From NCBI GenBank assembly GCA_905250025.1, contig CAJNOJ010000233.1:62001-126000 (forward strand): 64,000 bases of DNA. Direction: 5' to 3'. Shown piece after piece: positions 48,100-59,921 of this stretch (positions are counted from its first letter, which is position 1; every line of letters starts with the position of its first letter). The DNA is from Adineta ricciae. Lineage: Eukaryota; Rotifera; Eurotatoria; Adinetida; Adinetidae. Made by a program: the position numbers and the translations under genes. The notes under the pieces are model-generated. The model was given only the letters and a program-made list of their open reading frames with translations, did not search any database and was not told the DNA's origin.

Positions 48100-50001
48100 A
48101 TGGATCGAATTAAGCGTCAACGATGTGACAATTTGGACGGCCACGAAAGAAAAAGGACAGCATACGGGTGAGTCGTAACAGTAGACGGTCCATAAGAACT
48201 TCTTAGGTTCATTGTTTAGTCATGTTACATGCTTCGAACATCTTTCCAATGAACTTATTTACGAAATCTTTGACTATCTCGACTTTTACCATATTTATCG
48301 AGGATTTTCCAGTCTCAATTCCCGTTTTCACTCTATTCTCATCAGATCGAATCTTCCACTGAGAATCAAGATTCCCCTCATGTCTCCATCAACCTTCGAT
48401 CGTTACAATAATGACACCATTAAACCCAACTTGCAACGAATTCTTTCAATCCGCATTCCAAACTATTTTTTGTATCATAATCAAACATTTCCATTCACAC
48501 AAGCCACGTTCCTTCGGTCACTTATCATCGAACATATCGAGTCCAAGTACTTGGAACATCTTCTCAACCAACTAATTCCATTATCTCATTTATCTTCATT
48601 GAGTATTGCAACTATTGATGCAGTTAAAGATCTCGCTCCTATTTATCAACAAACCTTTCGTTTACCTTCATTGCGTTATTGCAAATTATCACTGAAACAC
48701 GTCATGACATGGAAACACCTGGTGGATTCGATACCAGCATGCCGTCATAACGAGTCAGATTCAATCGAGCATCTGATTATTGATGATGATATATCGTGTA
48801 GCCAACTGGATAATCTTCTTTCATATGTTCCTCGACTACGCCATCTATCCATAAAATTATTCGACAATCACGATCCATTGCCAAACAGTGGATCTTGTCA
48901 TCTGTTGGCTAATTTGACAGTTCTTTCTCTTGAATTTTATTTGAATGTGGCATTCGAAACGTTAGAATATATCTTTATCAATAATTTTCCTTCTGTCGAA
49001 GTTTTACACATATCAGGAGACGATGAATCTGTCGATGCAAACAGATGGCAGCAAATCATATCGACTCATTTGCTCAAATTGCGCATTTTTGACGCGAGAT
49101 TTGATTCTCATTTAGATTTTCCTGCTGAAAGAGTCGCCTACGATGAGAAAATCAAATTCTTTCAATCACCGTTTTGGATTGAACATCAATGGTTTTTTCG
49201 CATTCAGTTCCATAAAAAATCCTATATATATGGAAGGATTCTCTTTTCAACAGATCCATATCGGTAAACAACCAATAAGATCTTCAACACGATTGTATAG
49301 TTCTGTTCTATTGATTTAAAAGAAAGACTTATGAAATACATACAAAAGTCTCGGAAGAACCATTCAAAAACGAAATGGAAAGAGTGTTATCATCAGTTGA
49401 CCATGTTCAAGTTCGAGAAGACGAAGGAGTGTATCAACATATGTATTCGTTTCCAAATGCTATTGAACTCACTCTACGTGATTCTCTCGCTTCCGCTCCT
49501 CAACTTTTCACAATCGGTCTCAATCGTATTTTGTCGTTGCAACGGATAAAAACTCTAACGGTCAAATCTAATCCTTTCTATTTCAAAACAATGCTCGATT
49601 TGTTATTCTCTGCCCCGAATGTTCAAACATTAACAGTTGAAACGATCACTTCTTATAAGGAAGACAGAAGATTCATTGAACAATATCAAATATTTCAAAT
49701 ATTATCAAAGAGAAATCGTGTTACGAACGTCACTGTGAAACAAAAGCGTGCATTCGACGTATACGAATTGTTTGTTAAGTTATTTCCGCGTGTGGAAAAC
49801 CTTTCAATTCACATATTGATCAAAGATATGAAATCAATATTACAACTTCTATCAAAAGACAATGCTCGTCATCTACTTTTAATATGTTTTAACCCTGCAA
49901 GTAAAGCTTGTTTTCGACATTTCAATGGGTTAATTCGTTCTGAAGCATCAGCGCCTGATTATAAAGTGACGTATGCTGGTGGAAAGCTGTATTTATGGTG
50001 A
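48100..50001 (+). CDS. F-box/leucine-rich protein, three exons
   Basis: Exons 48100-48167, 48220-49263 and 49323-50001, phases agree, about 596 aa. The short first exon encodes a basic start (MDRIKRQRCD). Exon 2 has the F-box (FEHLSNELIYEIFDYLDFYH, residues about 25-65) and a Leu-rich region. Exon 3 continues it to YAGGKLYLW at the end. Its paralogue at 59922-61832 has the same three-exon structure, same phases and same C-terminus. Likely SCF adaptor by family. Different in sequence and intron structure from the intronless F-box genes at the left of the window. Confidence 0.85.
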
Positions 50002-50159
50002 CATTGTTTATCCTTCAGCGGCTATTGCGAATTATTAAGAAAGTTAAAATCTCTTCTCATAAACGTGTCTTTTAGTTTTGTATCATTGGACTTTTTTGTT
50101 CTACATAAAGCATATCTATTCAAATTGTCTTAGTCACGCGTAAAAAGCACGTCTTTCAT

Positions 50160-53122
50160 GATTTTCAGTTTTGGAATTGGCGAAGTTAGCAACCAATTTG
50201 CAAGAACTCGAATTTCTTTTCAAGATCTCATTTCCGTTAGGTATCATGCTCGTATAAAATCTCACAGAAACTATTCTTTGTCGAGGGTAAACACGACAAA
50301 ACTCGACTATAACTTTCCTCATCTCACTCAAATCGGTAGCAAAACATGGATATGCTCATCTTCTTACATGAAATGCTTTTGATTCTCGATCATCAGATCC
50401 GACAATCACACGCTGTGAATTGTTAACAACTCGTTTGTATCTCATTCTTCTGCTTATTTGTGTCGGTGTTTTAACAGCTTATACATCATTCAGTGTGCGA
50501 TCCAAAAGCGAATTCGTTCTCACTCCAACTTATTCTCAATATCAGAAACTTCAACGGCAAACGAGTCTCAGTGCCATGTGGAAATTCATTCGATCATTTT
50601 GTCAAAATGCTCACCGAATCATCGAAGCAAATGCACTACTAACCGCATCAGGAAACAACTATGTTCTTCGCGTGGTGTATGATAATCAATCTACTGATCC
50701 AAACCCGGATTTTTATGCCGCGATACATCGAAATCAATTTATACAAAACAATTCGAAGAAAGCCTGTGTCTGTGAGAATGATCGTTCGTGTCCACTTCCT
50801 GCTAATATTTATTTGTTCGACATCACACATTGATCTGTAGTTTATGACATGAACACAATACCATTCAATGAAACTTTGCTTGGCCTAGTTGTTACAATTG
50901 TTTGCCATTTCAAATGACATTTCGATCAACATTGGAATACTTTTATCACCAATCATATCTTGACTTTCATCTTATCAACAAAAGATCAATATTTCCATTC
51001 TAAATTCATCTCAGTCAAGTCAATTTGACCCAACAACAACAATCAAATCACTTTTCAGTGAACTTTTTCTTGAAGAAATCCACAATGAAACAAATTATGA
51101 AGATTATTACTTGACATGTTTTCTCAAAACATGTTCCTATTCATTCAATCATCGATTTAATTGGATCCACGCTTTGTCAACCCTGTTCGGACTTGAGGGT
51201 GGCATATCAGTCGTTTTACGTGTTATTACTCCCTATCTCATTCTTTTGTTTCTCTTCTTATACAAAGTGTTTTTTTGCAAAGAATCGACCAATGAGACAA
51301 CCATCAGGTAGGAGAATTTCAACAACAAGAAGGATCGACGATCGGCTTATCATTTTAGGTGAAAATTTCCCTAATCGATTCAAACGAATTTTAAAGAAGA
51401 TAAAAGACAAAATTGTAAGTTTAAACATCTACACAAAATATTCTCATGACGAAACATGTGTTCGTCATGGTCATCTACTCATCTGTATTAATTGAAACTA
51501 TCACTGAACAAGTTGTTCATCCAACACTAGACGAAGAATATCCGTTAACATTGATGTGTCCTTGTAGTCAAATGCCTATTCCGTACGAAGATTTTGTTCA
51601 AGTCTGGTGGTATCAAACTTTATCATTCCCGAATAATCCAACGGCAGACGTTCGTTTTATTTAGCTATCTTCATCATACTTGCAAACATTGGCAAGTTTT
51701 TGTGAATTAGTCAATGAAACAGTGAAGAACGGAGTTGAACAATATCTCTCCACTACATTTGTCAATGGTTTTACTTTATCCAATGATTCATTTCATGCAT
51801 AAATGAGTTCATTGATCAACTCATTCATCGAACATCGTTGACACAACTGTTTCTTCAGAGTGGTCAATACGCGAATCGTTTGCCGTTAAGTACATATATT
51901 GCACTAGTAAAATCTTATGTCGATTCTGACTTACAAGCTGTAAATGTATGCGCAATGCCCTCATACGTCAAGAAATATATCGATGGTACGAAATGTTTTT
52001 GTGCACTTGATTCCAGTTGTAATTTAGAAGATTGGGTGTTGACAGCAGCTTCACTCAAGTCCGTGTCTTGGGGACTTCCTGGAATAATTGGAGGTTATAC
52101 TATGGTTGATACTGTGTTCAGATCATCGTTTGTATCTTGGTTAAATGATGACTTGAACTCTACGTTGACACGAGTCTTGAAGGATGCGGGTGCAGCTGTA
52201 CCTCGTTTCCCAAGAATACTTAGCTCAACAGTTCCGAATCGATATGCCACAACAGCATCAGCTGAGTCGATTTTGAATCATCTGATGATTGAAGATTGGA
52301 ATGTGACTTATTCCTACGAGAATTATTATTTTAAATGTTTTTGACAGCGAATCAAATGATACCAGAACTATTCATCACGAACGAATAACTACACAAGTGT
52401 ATCTATTTCTCTTATTGTTCCCGTTATATTCCATAATACTTTATTCAATGTTTTCCAACGGAACTATGAACATCACGGTCTACAATCCCATGGAAAGTGA
52501 TTACAAAAAGTTAATGACGTTGTATTCAACGTCATTTCAATGTCCTTGTAATAATATTTCAGTTCAATATAAGAGTTTTCTTCGTGTTGATGCCATCTTT
52601 CATGAGATTTGTTCGAGTGACTTCGTCCAGGCAGAATGGCGTGATTATTTGTTTGATCAAGGCAATTGGCTGGATCATTATCGAGTGGATGTACGTTCAC
52701 GTCGAGGAATCTATTTTACATTTCTTTCCACTTTATGACAATTATCAAAGACCACAGTTCAACATGCGATTGATCAATTTCTTAATGAAACCTTTATCAA
52801 TACTCAACTGATTCCTCGATCGGAGTTTCAGCTTCGAATTAACATCAGCAATTTTATCTTACAATCTCAGCAAATAACAACAGCACAGTTTTCGCGCAGT
52901 GTAGATCTACTGCACAATGTGATGGATGGCAATGGTTTAATCTCTTCCTACCTTCTGAATTATAAGTGGTCGATCGATTTAAACAGAACTTACACGACAA
53001 TTCCAATTAGTTCAGTGACGATGAAAACTGGATGTTCGTGTGGAACACGAACTGACTGTATTGAATCAGGAGGAATATATTATGATAGGACGAATAGTCA
53101 AGTATTCGCAACACCCGGATGA
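50160..53122 (+). pseudogene. Decayed relative of the multi-module membrane gene
   Basis: Pieces in module order on plus. Helix LTTRLYLILLLICVGVLTAY at 50423. Ectodomain Cys pair CVCENDRSC at about 50765. Helix two with Gly-Gly (LFGLEGGISVVLRVITPYL) at 51185. Basic loop at 51340-51420. A second module starts near 51446 with LMCPCSQMPIPYEDF, then CFCALDSSC (52000) and LMIEDWNVTYSYENYYFKC (52290). A third module starts at 52397 (FQCPCNNISVQY, EICSSDF) with GCSCGTRTDC at 53025. Stops and frame changes separate the pieces, and large ectodomain parts are missing. It repeats the head-to-tail module plan of 36544-42703, in the opposite orientation. Homology is seen by motif order only. Confidence 0.6.
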
Positions 53123-53417
53123 AATGTTAGTTGTTCTCGTTGTAAATCAAATGAAATTGTTCCGGCTAATTAAAATCCTGTAAATCAAAAGATTCCTTTT
53201 ATGATGTAACAAATTCGAATAAACTTTGAAAAACAATATATTTTCAATGCAATCTTTCACCACATTAACATCCAAATGCATCACTTTGATTGTTTCTACA
53301 AAGAAGATGATAAGTTCACTTTCATCCTCATTCATGCTCTTTCGTTCAGCTTGCTCCACATATGCTATGTATATTTCTTTTTTATTCGCGAATATTTATT
53401 GAAAAAAATTTCTTCGA
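53123..53417. other. Tail-to-tail intergenic region
   Basis: Between the decayed plus-strand gene and the end of the minus-strand NYN-like gene; nothing recognised. Confidence 0.4.
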
Positions 53418-56018
53418 TTAAATAGAGCACGCTGGTTTGTAGTCATACAGTTTGGCTGAATCGATATCCAATATATTTGCCCACGTTTCCCTTTTCTGTT
53501 TTAGCTGAATTTGAAAACATTTTCGGTAATTCTCATTACGAAATGCCAGAAAATATTCGTCGTCTGTGCCATGCACGAGGACGTGAGAAAAATTATTTTC
53601 CACTTTTGGTACCTTGTGTCGGTAGGCATTAGTATTTGAAACCAGAGTTGGGGCCGGAGTCAATGGAATTTGGTGCATAAGGACAGCCAATGAACTTGGG
53701 AACCAAGTCGAAGCCGACATCATAAACAGCTCAGTCTCGAAGTCGGACTGGAGTCCAGACGAGTAGAGACCGGAGCTACCCAATTTTGGAGACACATGGG
53801 AACTTTCTAATTGTAGTAAAGCTCTGTATATTGAACCGGTAGAATTTGATTTGGATTTCTTAAATAGAATACACCAATATGGCTCAGCAATCGGTTGATG
53901 CTCACCGAATTGATCCCAACACTTTTTGAGATCGTAGAATTTAAGAAGACGTTCGTACTGCTCTTCGTTTTCAATAGTTGACTTCCAAGTCCAGACATCG
54001 ACTGAAATGTTGTTTTCGATCGCCAAATCTATTGCAGGTCTAAGTGCGGTAACTCTATCGGAAATAATACAGAGACGTGCTCTTTTTGTATTTTTCTGAC
54101 AGACAACTCTGGTGATCTGCGTCGCCAGTATGCACAAAGTTTGTGAATCATCGTTGCAGGGCAGTGTGCTTAGCAGATATGGATCCGAAACGTTGCGTGA
54201 AGCAAAAAATGAACCAGATTTGGATTTGTCTCGAGGATCGCGTTTGTTGGGATAAGACAGAGTTGATACTTCAGTTAGGGAAGTGTTTAAAGTTCTTGCG
54301 TCTGACGAAACGACAAAGCATTGATCTTTCGGTGGTAAATACGACTCAGTTGATTCGACGTGAGCACATATACGTAATAACATCGATGGATTATTAATAT
54401 GGTACGGGATTGGTCTACCATTCTTCAATTCATCGAACTTTTCAGATTTTTTGTTGAAACGACGGTGAATCTCCTCCTGTGAGTCAAACATTGACTCTTC
54501 AGCAAATAATTTTTTGTCAAGTTTGTCCTTAGTCATGTAATAATACAAAACTGCAGCTTCGCGCAACGTCCCTTTACGTTCAAGACTGTCCAAGTCGATG
54601 ATTATATAAACATTGCCCTATTAAAGATGTGTAGTAGTAGGATTTCTAGTAATGAGCAAGATAAAAAATAATACTCACACTTGATGGTGAATCTACAGGC
54701 TTCGACACCGCTTGCTCAAAGGTTGGTTCTTCAGTTGATAATTTCACCGTGGAGACACCTGTTGCTGTTATGGTTTCACTCCACGTGATGGGCATAATTT
54801 TATTACCATTCTTAAATACAAATTGCATTTTATATATAAATGTCTGCATAAAAGAAAAGATGTCATACATGAAATACACGAAATGCATCTACGATGGGCT
54901 CGAAAAGTGATTCCATACAAGGTTTTATCAAATCAACAGTACGCAGTACTGAGTGAAGTTCTCGAAGGTGGCGTATGGGCGTGGATAGACCTTAGTAAGT
55001 AATCCTCTGGTATATTCAAGGTTTTATCTAAAATCTTGTCAAATCACTTACCGTCTCCTGCCTCGCACACCTTCGTTTCTAGAATTCGTGACTCTTCATC
55101 CTCCTATAAGGTGGAAGTTTATATCATCAATCAGCGTTCAAATTATCAATCGGTACATACTGTTTTTGTTTTTGCATACCCAATAGTTCCTTGGCGAAGT
55201 TTTTGCGCATAGGATTTGAATAGAGTAGTGTAATATTCTTCGACTTTAAAAGTAAATTTGTTAGATTTAACAAAATCATCTATTGATATATCTCTTTGTT
55301 CTTTATCACACATCTGAATGTACTCTTGCAACGAATTCGCCAAGGTAAAATTATAATATATATCGATTTTAACATTGTCTGTAATAAATTCAAGCAACCA
55401 GCTTCTTGGTAATTTGAGATCTTTTTCGATCTCCTGAATGATCGTAAACGTCTCTTGCACATATTCGTTTTCATTGTATTTTTCCGCTCGTAAGTAAGCA
55501 AGTACATCTTCACTGAAATAGTTATTGTAAGACTTATTGGCTTTCATAAGCTTTGTGATTATATCATCACGGGCCGTAGTCAGAAGTTCTTGAAGTAAAG
55601 CGCCCTTTTCTTTGGGTATTTTTTCTATCATTTTCGAATAAGTAATTGGACAAGAAATAATCAAGAATAGACTGTTAAAGCACGAGTAGAACTTGGACAA
55701 AACGGTCAAAAAGAGAAGTTTTGGTTCTAATGATTGTTTGGTAGCTTCAGCGGTTGCTTGAAGTCTATGCGATACAGAAGTTAAAGTGTTCTTTATAATT
55801 TGATCGGTAATTAGTGGCGATTCATGTACATCGCATAGTTTTTCATGCACACCAGTAATCAATTTTGTTCTAGTTTCATCGAATATGGGTACATCTTCCA
55901 CTTTCCTTAAATACTCTTGGATGGTGATTAACGAGCTTTTCGACGACTCATGTTCACAGAGATTAATCAGTCGTGAACACCATTCTATCGTAAAATGAAC
56001 CGAATTTATGTTAAACAT
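53418..56018 (-). CDS. Helical protein with NYN/PIN-like C-terminal domain
   Basis: Exons on minus: 55161-56018, 55052-55103, 54869-54990, 54679-54843 and 53418-54617; 798 aa with all phases agreeing. The N-terminal 290 residues are helical with no recognised family. The last exon starts NVYIIIDLDSLERKG, a beta strand plus Asp like the first acidic motif of NYN/PIN nucleases. About 150 residues later it has CIISDRVTALRPAIDLAIEN then ISVDVWTWKS, matching the later strand-helix-strand of that fold. The usual second acidic cluster (SGDGD) reads SDRV here, so catalysis is uncertain. The intron at 54844-54868 would be only 25 nt (GTATGA...TGCAG). It is divergent from the gene at 56593. RNA-related function is inference. 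Confidence 0.55.
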
Positions 56019-56592
56019 TGTGAGCTTTCTTAATGATCAATACATCCCCCACAAAAACGAAGACAGCAACTCGACGAAAATAATCATCTATTCGAGTCGA
56101 ATAGAGGATATATATCCAGACATATCTTCTCTCTCTCAAGAACAAAGAACAAAAGCCGAAAAGAATGTTACTGTAGATAACATTCTTGCACGCATACAAG
56201 ACGTGAGAGAGAAGAGTAGCGAGAATGATATGATCGCTAACAAACATAGTTAGATAGTTGTATTAAAATTTGAAAACGGGAAGAAAAAACGTTAATGGTG
56301 TATATACACACTTGTTGCCAGAACGAGGAAACAGTAACGATAAGAACAGTTCATTGGACGACAAAAAATGCAGTATTCTACTGTGAATTTTTTTCTTTTT
56401 GTCCCATTTTATGTTGGTTTAGTTGGAGAGATCGAATGAGACTAGTACTGGGAACAGCTTGCCGTCTATAGTTTCTTATCACTATTTTTCTTTTTTAGTT
56501 TGCAAGAGAAACTCTGGTTTTCTCACTTTTTCTGCAGTTATATCTATCAAGTATTTAATTTTACTTTACTACGTTCGAATTTCGTCACAGAA
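56019..56592. promoter_or_regulatory. Shared upstream region of a divergent gene pair
   Basis: 574 bp between two starts pointing outward. On plus, an AG acceptor after a T-run at 56497-56498 suggests a 5'UTR intron for the right-hand gene. No clear TATA box for either. Could act as a bidirectional promoter (inference). Confidence 0.35.
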
Positions 56593-57904
56593 ATGTCGGA
56601 ATTGTTCGAATCGACGATTTCAAACATTGTTGAAACTGCGGAAGAACATATCTGTCTTACTATGTACCACATAAATAATTATTATGCAACATTAACAGAT
56701 GAAAATGAAAAACAATTTCTGCGTGATTTTTATGATGATTTTATCATAGCATGTATGGGAAATCAAAGATTTCTTGATGCTAGGTCGGTTGAAGTAACTA
56801 CTTTGACTCAGGCTCTAATAGATTTGTACCTCATCGGGTGTAGTGCAAATGACGGAACTCAAATGTGGATAGATACAATGAAAGCTCGTCTACAACTTTT
56901 AATAACAGAAATGCTAGAAGATTTCTCCGTTAGTCTTTCTTCAATGCAAAGTGCACTTCAAAAAAGCATTAACAATCTGGAGAATAATCAAATTCGGCTG
57001 ATATTAATTGCTGATTTGTTCAATGTTGCTGTACGTGATATTCATGGCTACGTATATCAGAGGAATCATATTTGCGAAACAAGAGGATGTAATACGCACA
57101 TACTTAATGTCATCGGCGAAATGGCAGAAATTGAAAGACGATCTGATGTTCCAAACGTAAATCGAGATTTCCCAGCCAGTCTTATTGGAGAAGTACAACT
57201 GAGAGAACTAGCATTATCTTGGTGTTCGGCAGAGTTAGAAAACAATCCATACGATGCCATGCCACAAGAGAACAGATCAGTTTTGCACAATAGAATCCGC
57301 AGAGCACTCCATTCTCTATTGGACATATACAGGGACATAGCAAATAATTATGGTTTGGGTTTGATACCGTTTATAAATTACTTAAAACAAAAACAACAAC
57401 GTAATCAGCTTGCCCATTATAATCAAGCTATTCAACAATACATTCACAATTCTAACAGATGGAACTTTTCATTTAACAATTTTCTTCAGATTCCTGATAA
57501 TCAACGCATTCGCAGAGCGATGGACGACGCGGAGAATCTTCAGCGTATATTTAGGCACACCTGTGACTGGCAAAAACGACCGCGGCACCGGCGGTAAACT
57601 TTCAGTTAATATATTACGAGATATTTTTTTACTATATGTGCCATTATTGATTTAAGATTTTGGCCTCGAGATGAAATCACAGTAGGTCCTCCAACATCAC
57701 CAAATAATTCATCGAATAATCAGGTATTCTGACAATGTGTCCTTATATTTTGTGTTGTTTTCCTTACAAGAGGATTTCTATACTTTTTTATAGGCGTATC
57801 CTGCATTTTTCATACGAGATCAAGACCAGATGTGCTTAGTTCGTCTTGAAAATAACCAGGGGGACGTACAAGTACATTGGAAATGTGTACATCGACGCTC
57901 TTAA
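56593..57904 (+). CDS. Unrecognised helical protein, three exons
   Basis: Exons 56593-57593, 57657-57723 and 57794-57904, GT-AG with agreeing phases, 392 aa. ATG at 56593 chosen because the frame upstream to 56500 has no ATG and follows a T-rich AG acceptor. The protein is mostly helical, with Gln/Asn-rich helices (ALQKSINNLENNQIRLILI; YLKQKQQRNQLAHYNQAIQQ), a central Cys pair (CETRGC), and a basic end (DWQKRPRHRR) before a Pro/Asn linker and a short C-terminal strand region (FFIRDQDQMCLVRLENN). No signal peptide or membrane helix. No family recognised. Its head-to-head partner is the NYN-like gene, so co-regulation is possible. Confidence 0.6.
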
Positions 57905-59921
57905 ATAAACTCAATGGACCGTTCAATTTTTCAGACATTTCTTCTTTTATGAATTGATTGATTTTTAATTCGTAGTTTTCATTACCCTTAGGCAGCGATC
58001 CCGGACTATTTTACAGATATATCTTGGAAAATAAAGAAAAGAAAAGAAGTGACCCTCATGATAAAAGCCTTTTCACAACATATTTGCTTAATTTTCAGGT
58101 GAGGTTGTAAGTATAGATGAAAGGAAAATGATCAAATTTACACTGGAACATTCACCCTCCTTTGATATGGCTGTCACAATCATAAGAATGAAGTTATTTC
58201 GGGCACTCACTGTCAACACTATTAATACTAAATTCAGCACGAATAAAATTAGTTTGAAATAGAGCAATAAAAGTGGCGGCGATCATGAAATGTACTAAAA
58301 GGAATATTAAAAAGTTCTGTGACTTCAATGTTAGCTAGATATGAACCAAATCCCATTCCAGTCAAATTCAAATTCACGCTTTCTTGAATTTCATTTCAAT
58401 ACGAATTAATAAGAAATGGGAATGAATGGGAACAAACATGTTTTGCACAGTTCTCTGAATTTCTTGATGACAGGACTCAAATACGACCAAGTCTTCGTTA
58501 GAATTCGATTAACTTTTCCAGACGTGTATTGGCGATTCTTTGTTATTTAAAAACGATGAAGATTTCATTGAATCTGACTGGAATTGGATTTGCTGCATAC
58601 AAAATCTCAGCTTCAGCGAAAACATCAAGCTCGATAAATACCATTCTTTGAAAAAAGAAAGATATACGATTACTTTTTTTGCAGCAATGGCAAACCTTTG
58701 GTACCAGTCTCTGTTCGTATTTTTTTACTCTCGCAGTAGCTGCAATGTAGGAAAAGCTGCAAGTGTAAATATTTATAGAAACCTAAATCTGACACATAAC
58801 TCACTTCAGGTTGTGTACCAGTCTTTAGTTCTTTACTGACCACGTGCCATGATAGAATCCTTAAATATGTGGATATTTCAAAAAGAGCCTATCAGGGGTT
58901 AGTAAGAGTTACTGTAGTATCAACAGCGTATTACTTACCAGAGCAGCGTTGATGTTATCTCAAATAAATGGAGTAATTGTCTGAATTTTTTGTCATATTT
59001 TAGATGTTTCACATGAAAATAAAATATCTATGGAAGAACAATTGTTGTTTGTTTTTCCGTCAAAATATTTAGATCGCCGTCTATTTCTAATGTGAATCAA
59101 TTGTTACCATGCGACTGTGCGAAAATACGATTTAGATTGCATGAAGCAGATAGCTATAAACAACAGTATCTACACAAGTCTTTGTTAGTTCTTTGTAAAT
59201 AGTGCTTTGATCGGTGTTGAGTATACTACCGAGAGGATTGTCTCACAAAAGAAGACGGAAGGCTCTACAGTATAGATTTTACGTCACTTACCAATCCCCA
59301 CTTCGTTTAATCTTCTATGCGTGCTTATTTCTTAGGACTTCAACTATTCTCTTGACTTCATGGCTCCTTCGTGTTTTAGAGCCTTCCTCTCTCATATCAG
59401 TAACGTCTTTTCTCAAGATCTCTGGAATTCTTGCTTTATTCTTTATTAGTCCAAGATGTAAATATTTTCTAAATTCTAATATAAATGATAAAATCTAACC
59501 ATATTGATCATTTGAAGAACTTTCGAAGTCAATCGAAGTTGGTTTAAAGCATTCTTGTCGTAAATGCTCATTTCCTTTCTCTCCTATTATACTACTTATA
59601 TCAGCTTAAATTGTGTGTTCTATAATTGGATTTACCACATCCGGACAATAATTCTATTCGTTTGGATGCGATGCAAATTTGGACTTAGCAAATGTCTAAC
59701 GCTATACTTATTGTATTGGCAAACACACAAGTAGGAATTCTTGCTAAAGAATCCGATTACTCATTCGCATGTTGGAAATTTTCAATATATCGTCCGAATT
59801 GAATGACTCATTTGTGTTTTTTCCTTTTCTACGTCTCAGTCGCAATTTCATCGACTCGAAGTAAGTCACATGAAGAGATATAAACAAATGAAAGTTTTCG
59901 TTAAACATCGAATAGTTTCGA
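57905..59921. other. Two-kb stretch without supported gene
   Basis: AATAAA-like signals near 58020-58030 may end the preceding gene. Open frames at 58540-58839 and 59214-59498 show no domain and were not called. A small imperfect inverted pair (TTCCCATTCC-type words at 58345-58435) was seen. Otherwise nothing. Confidence 0.45.

Noticed and set aside
58540-59498. Two plus-strand open frames (99 and 94 aa)
   Set aside because: No domain, no splice context, and base composition like the surrounding non-coding DNA.
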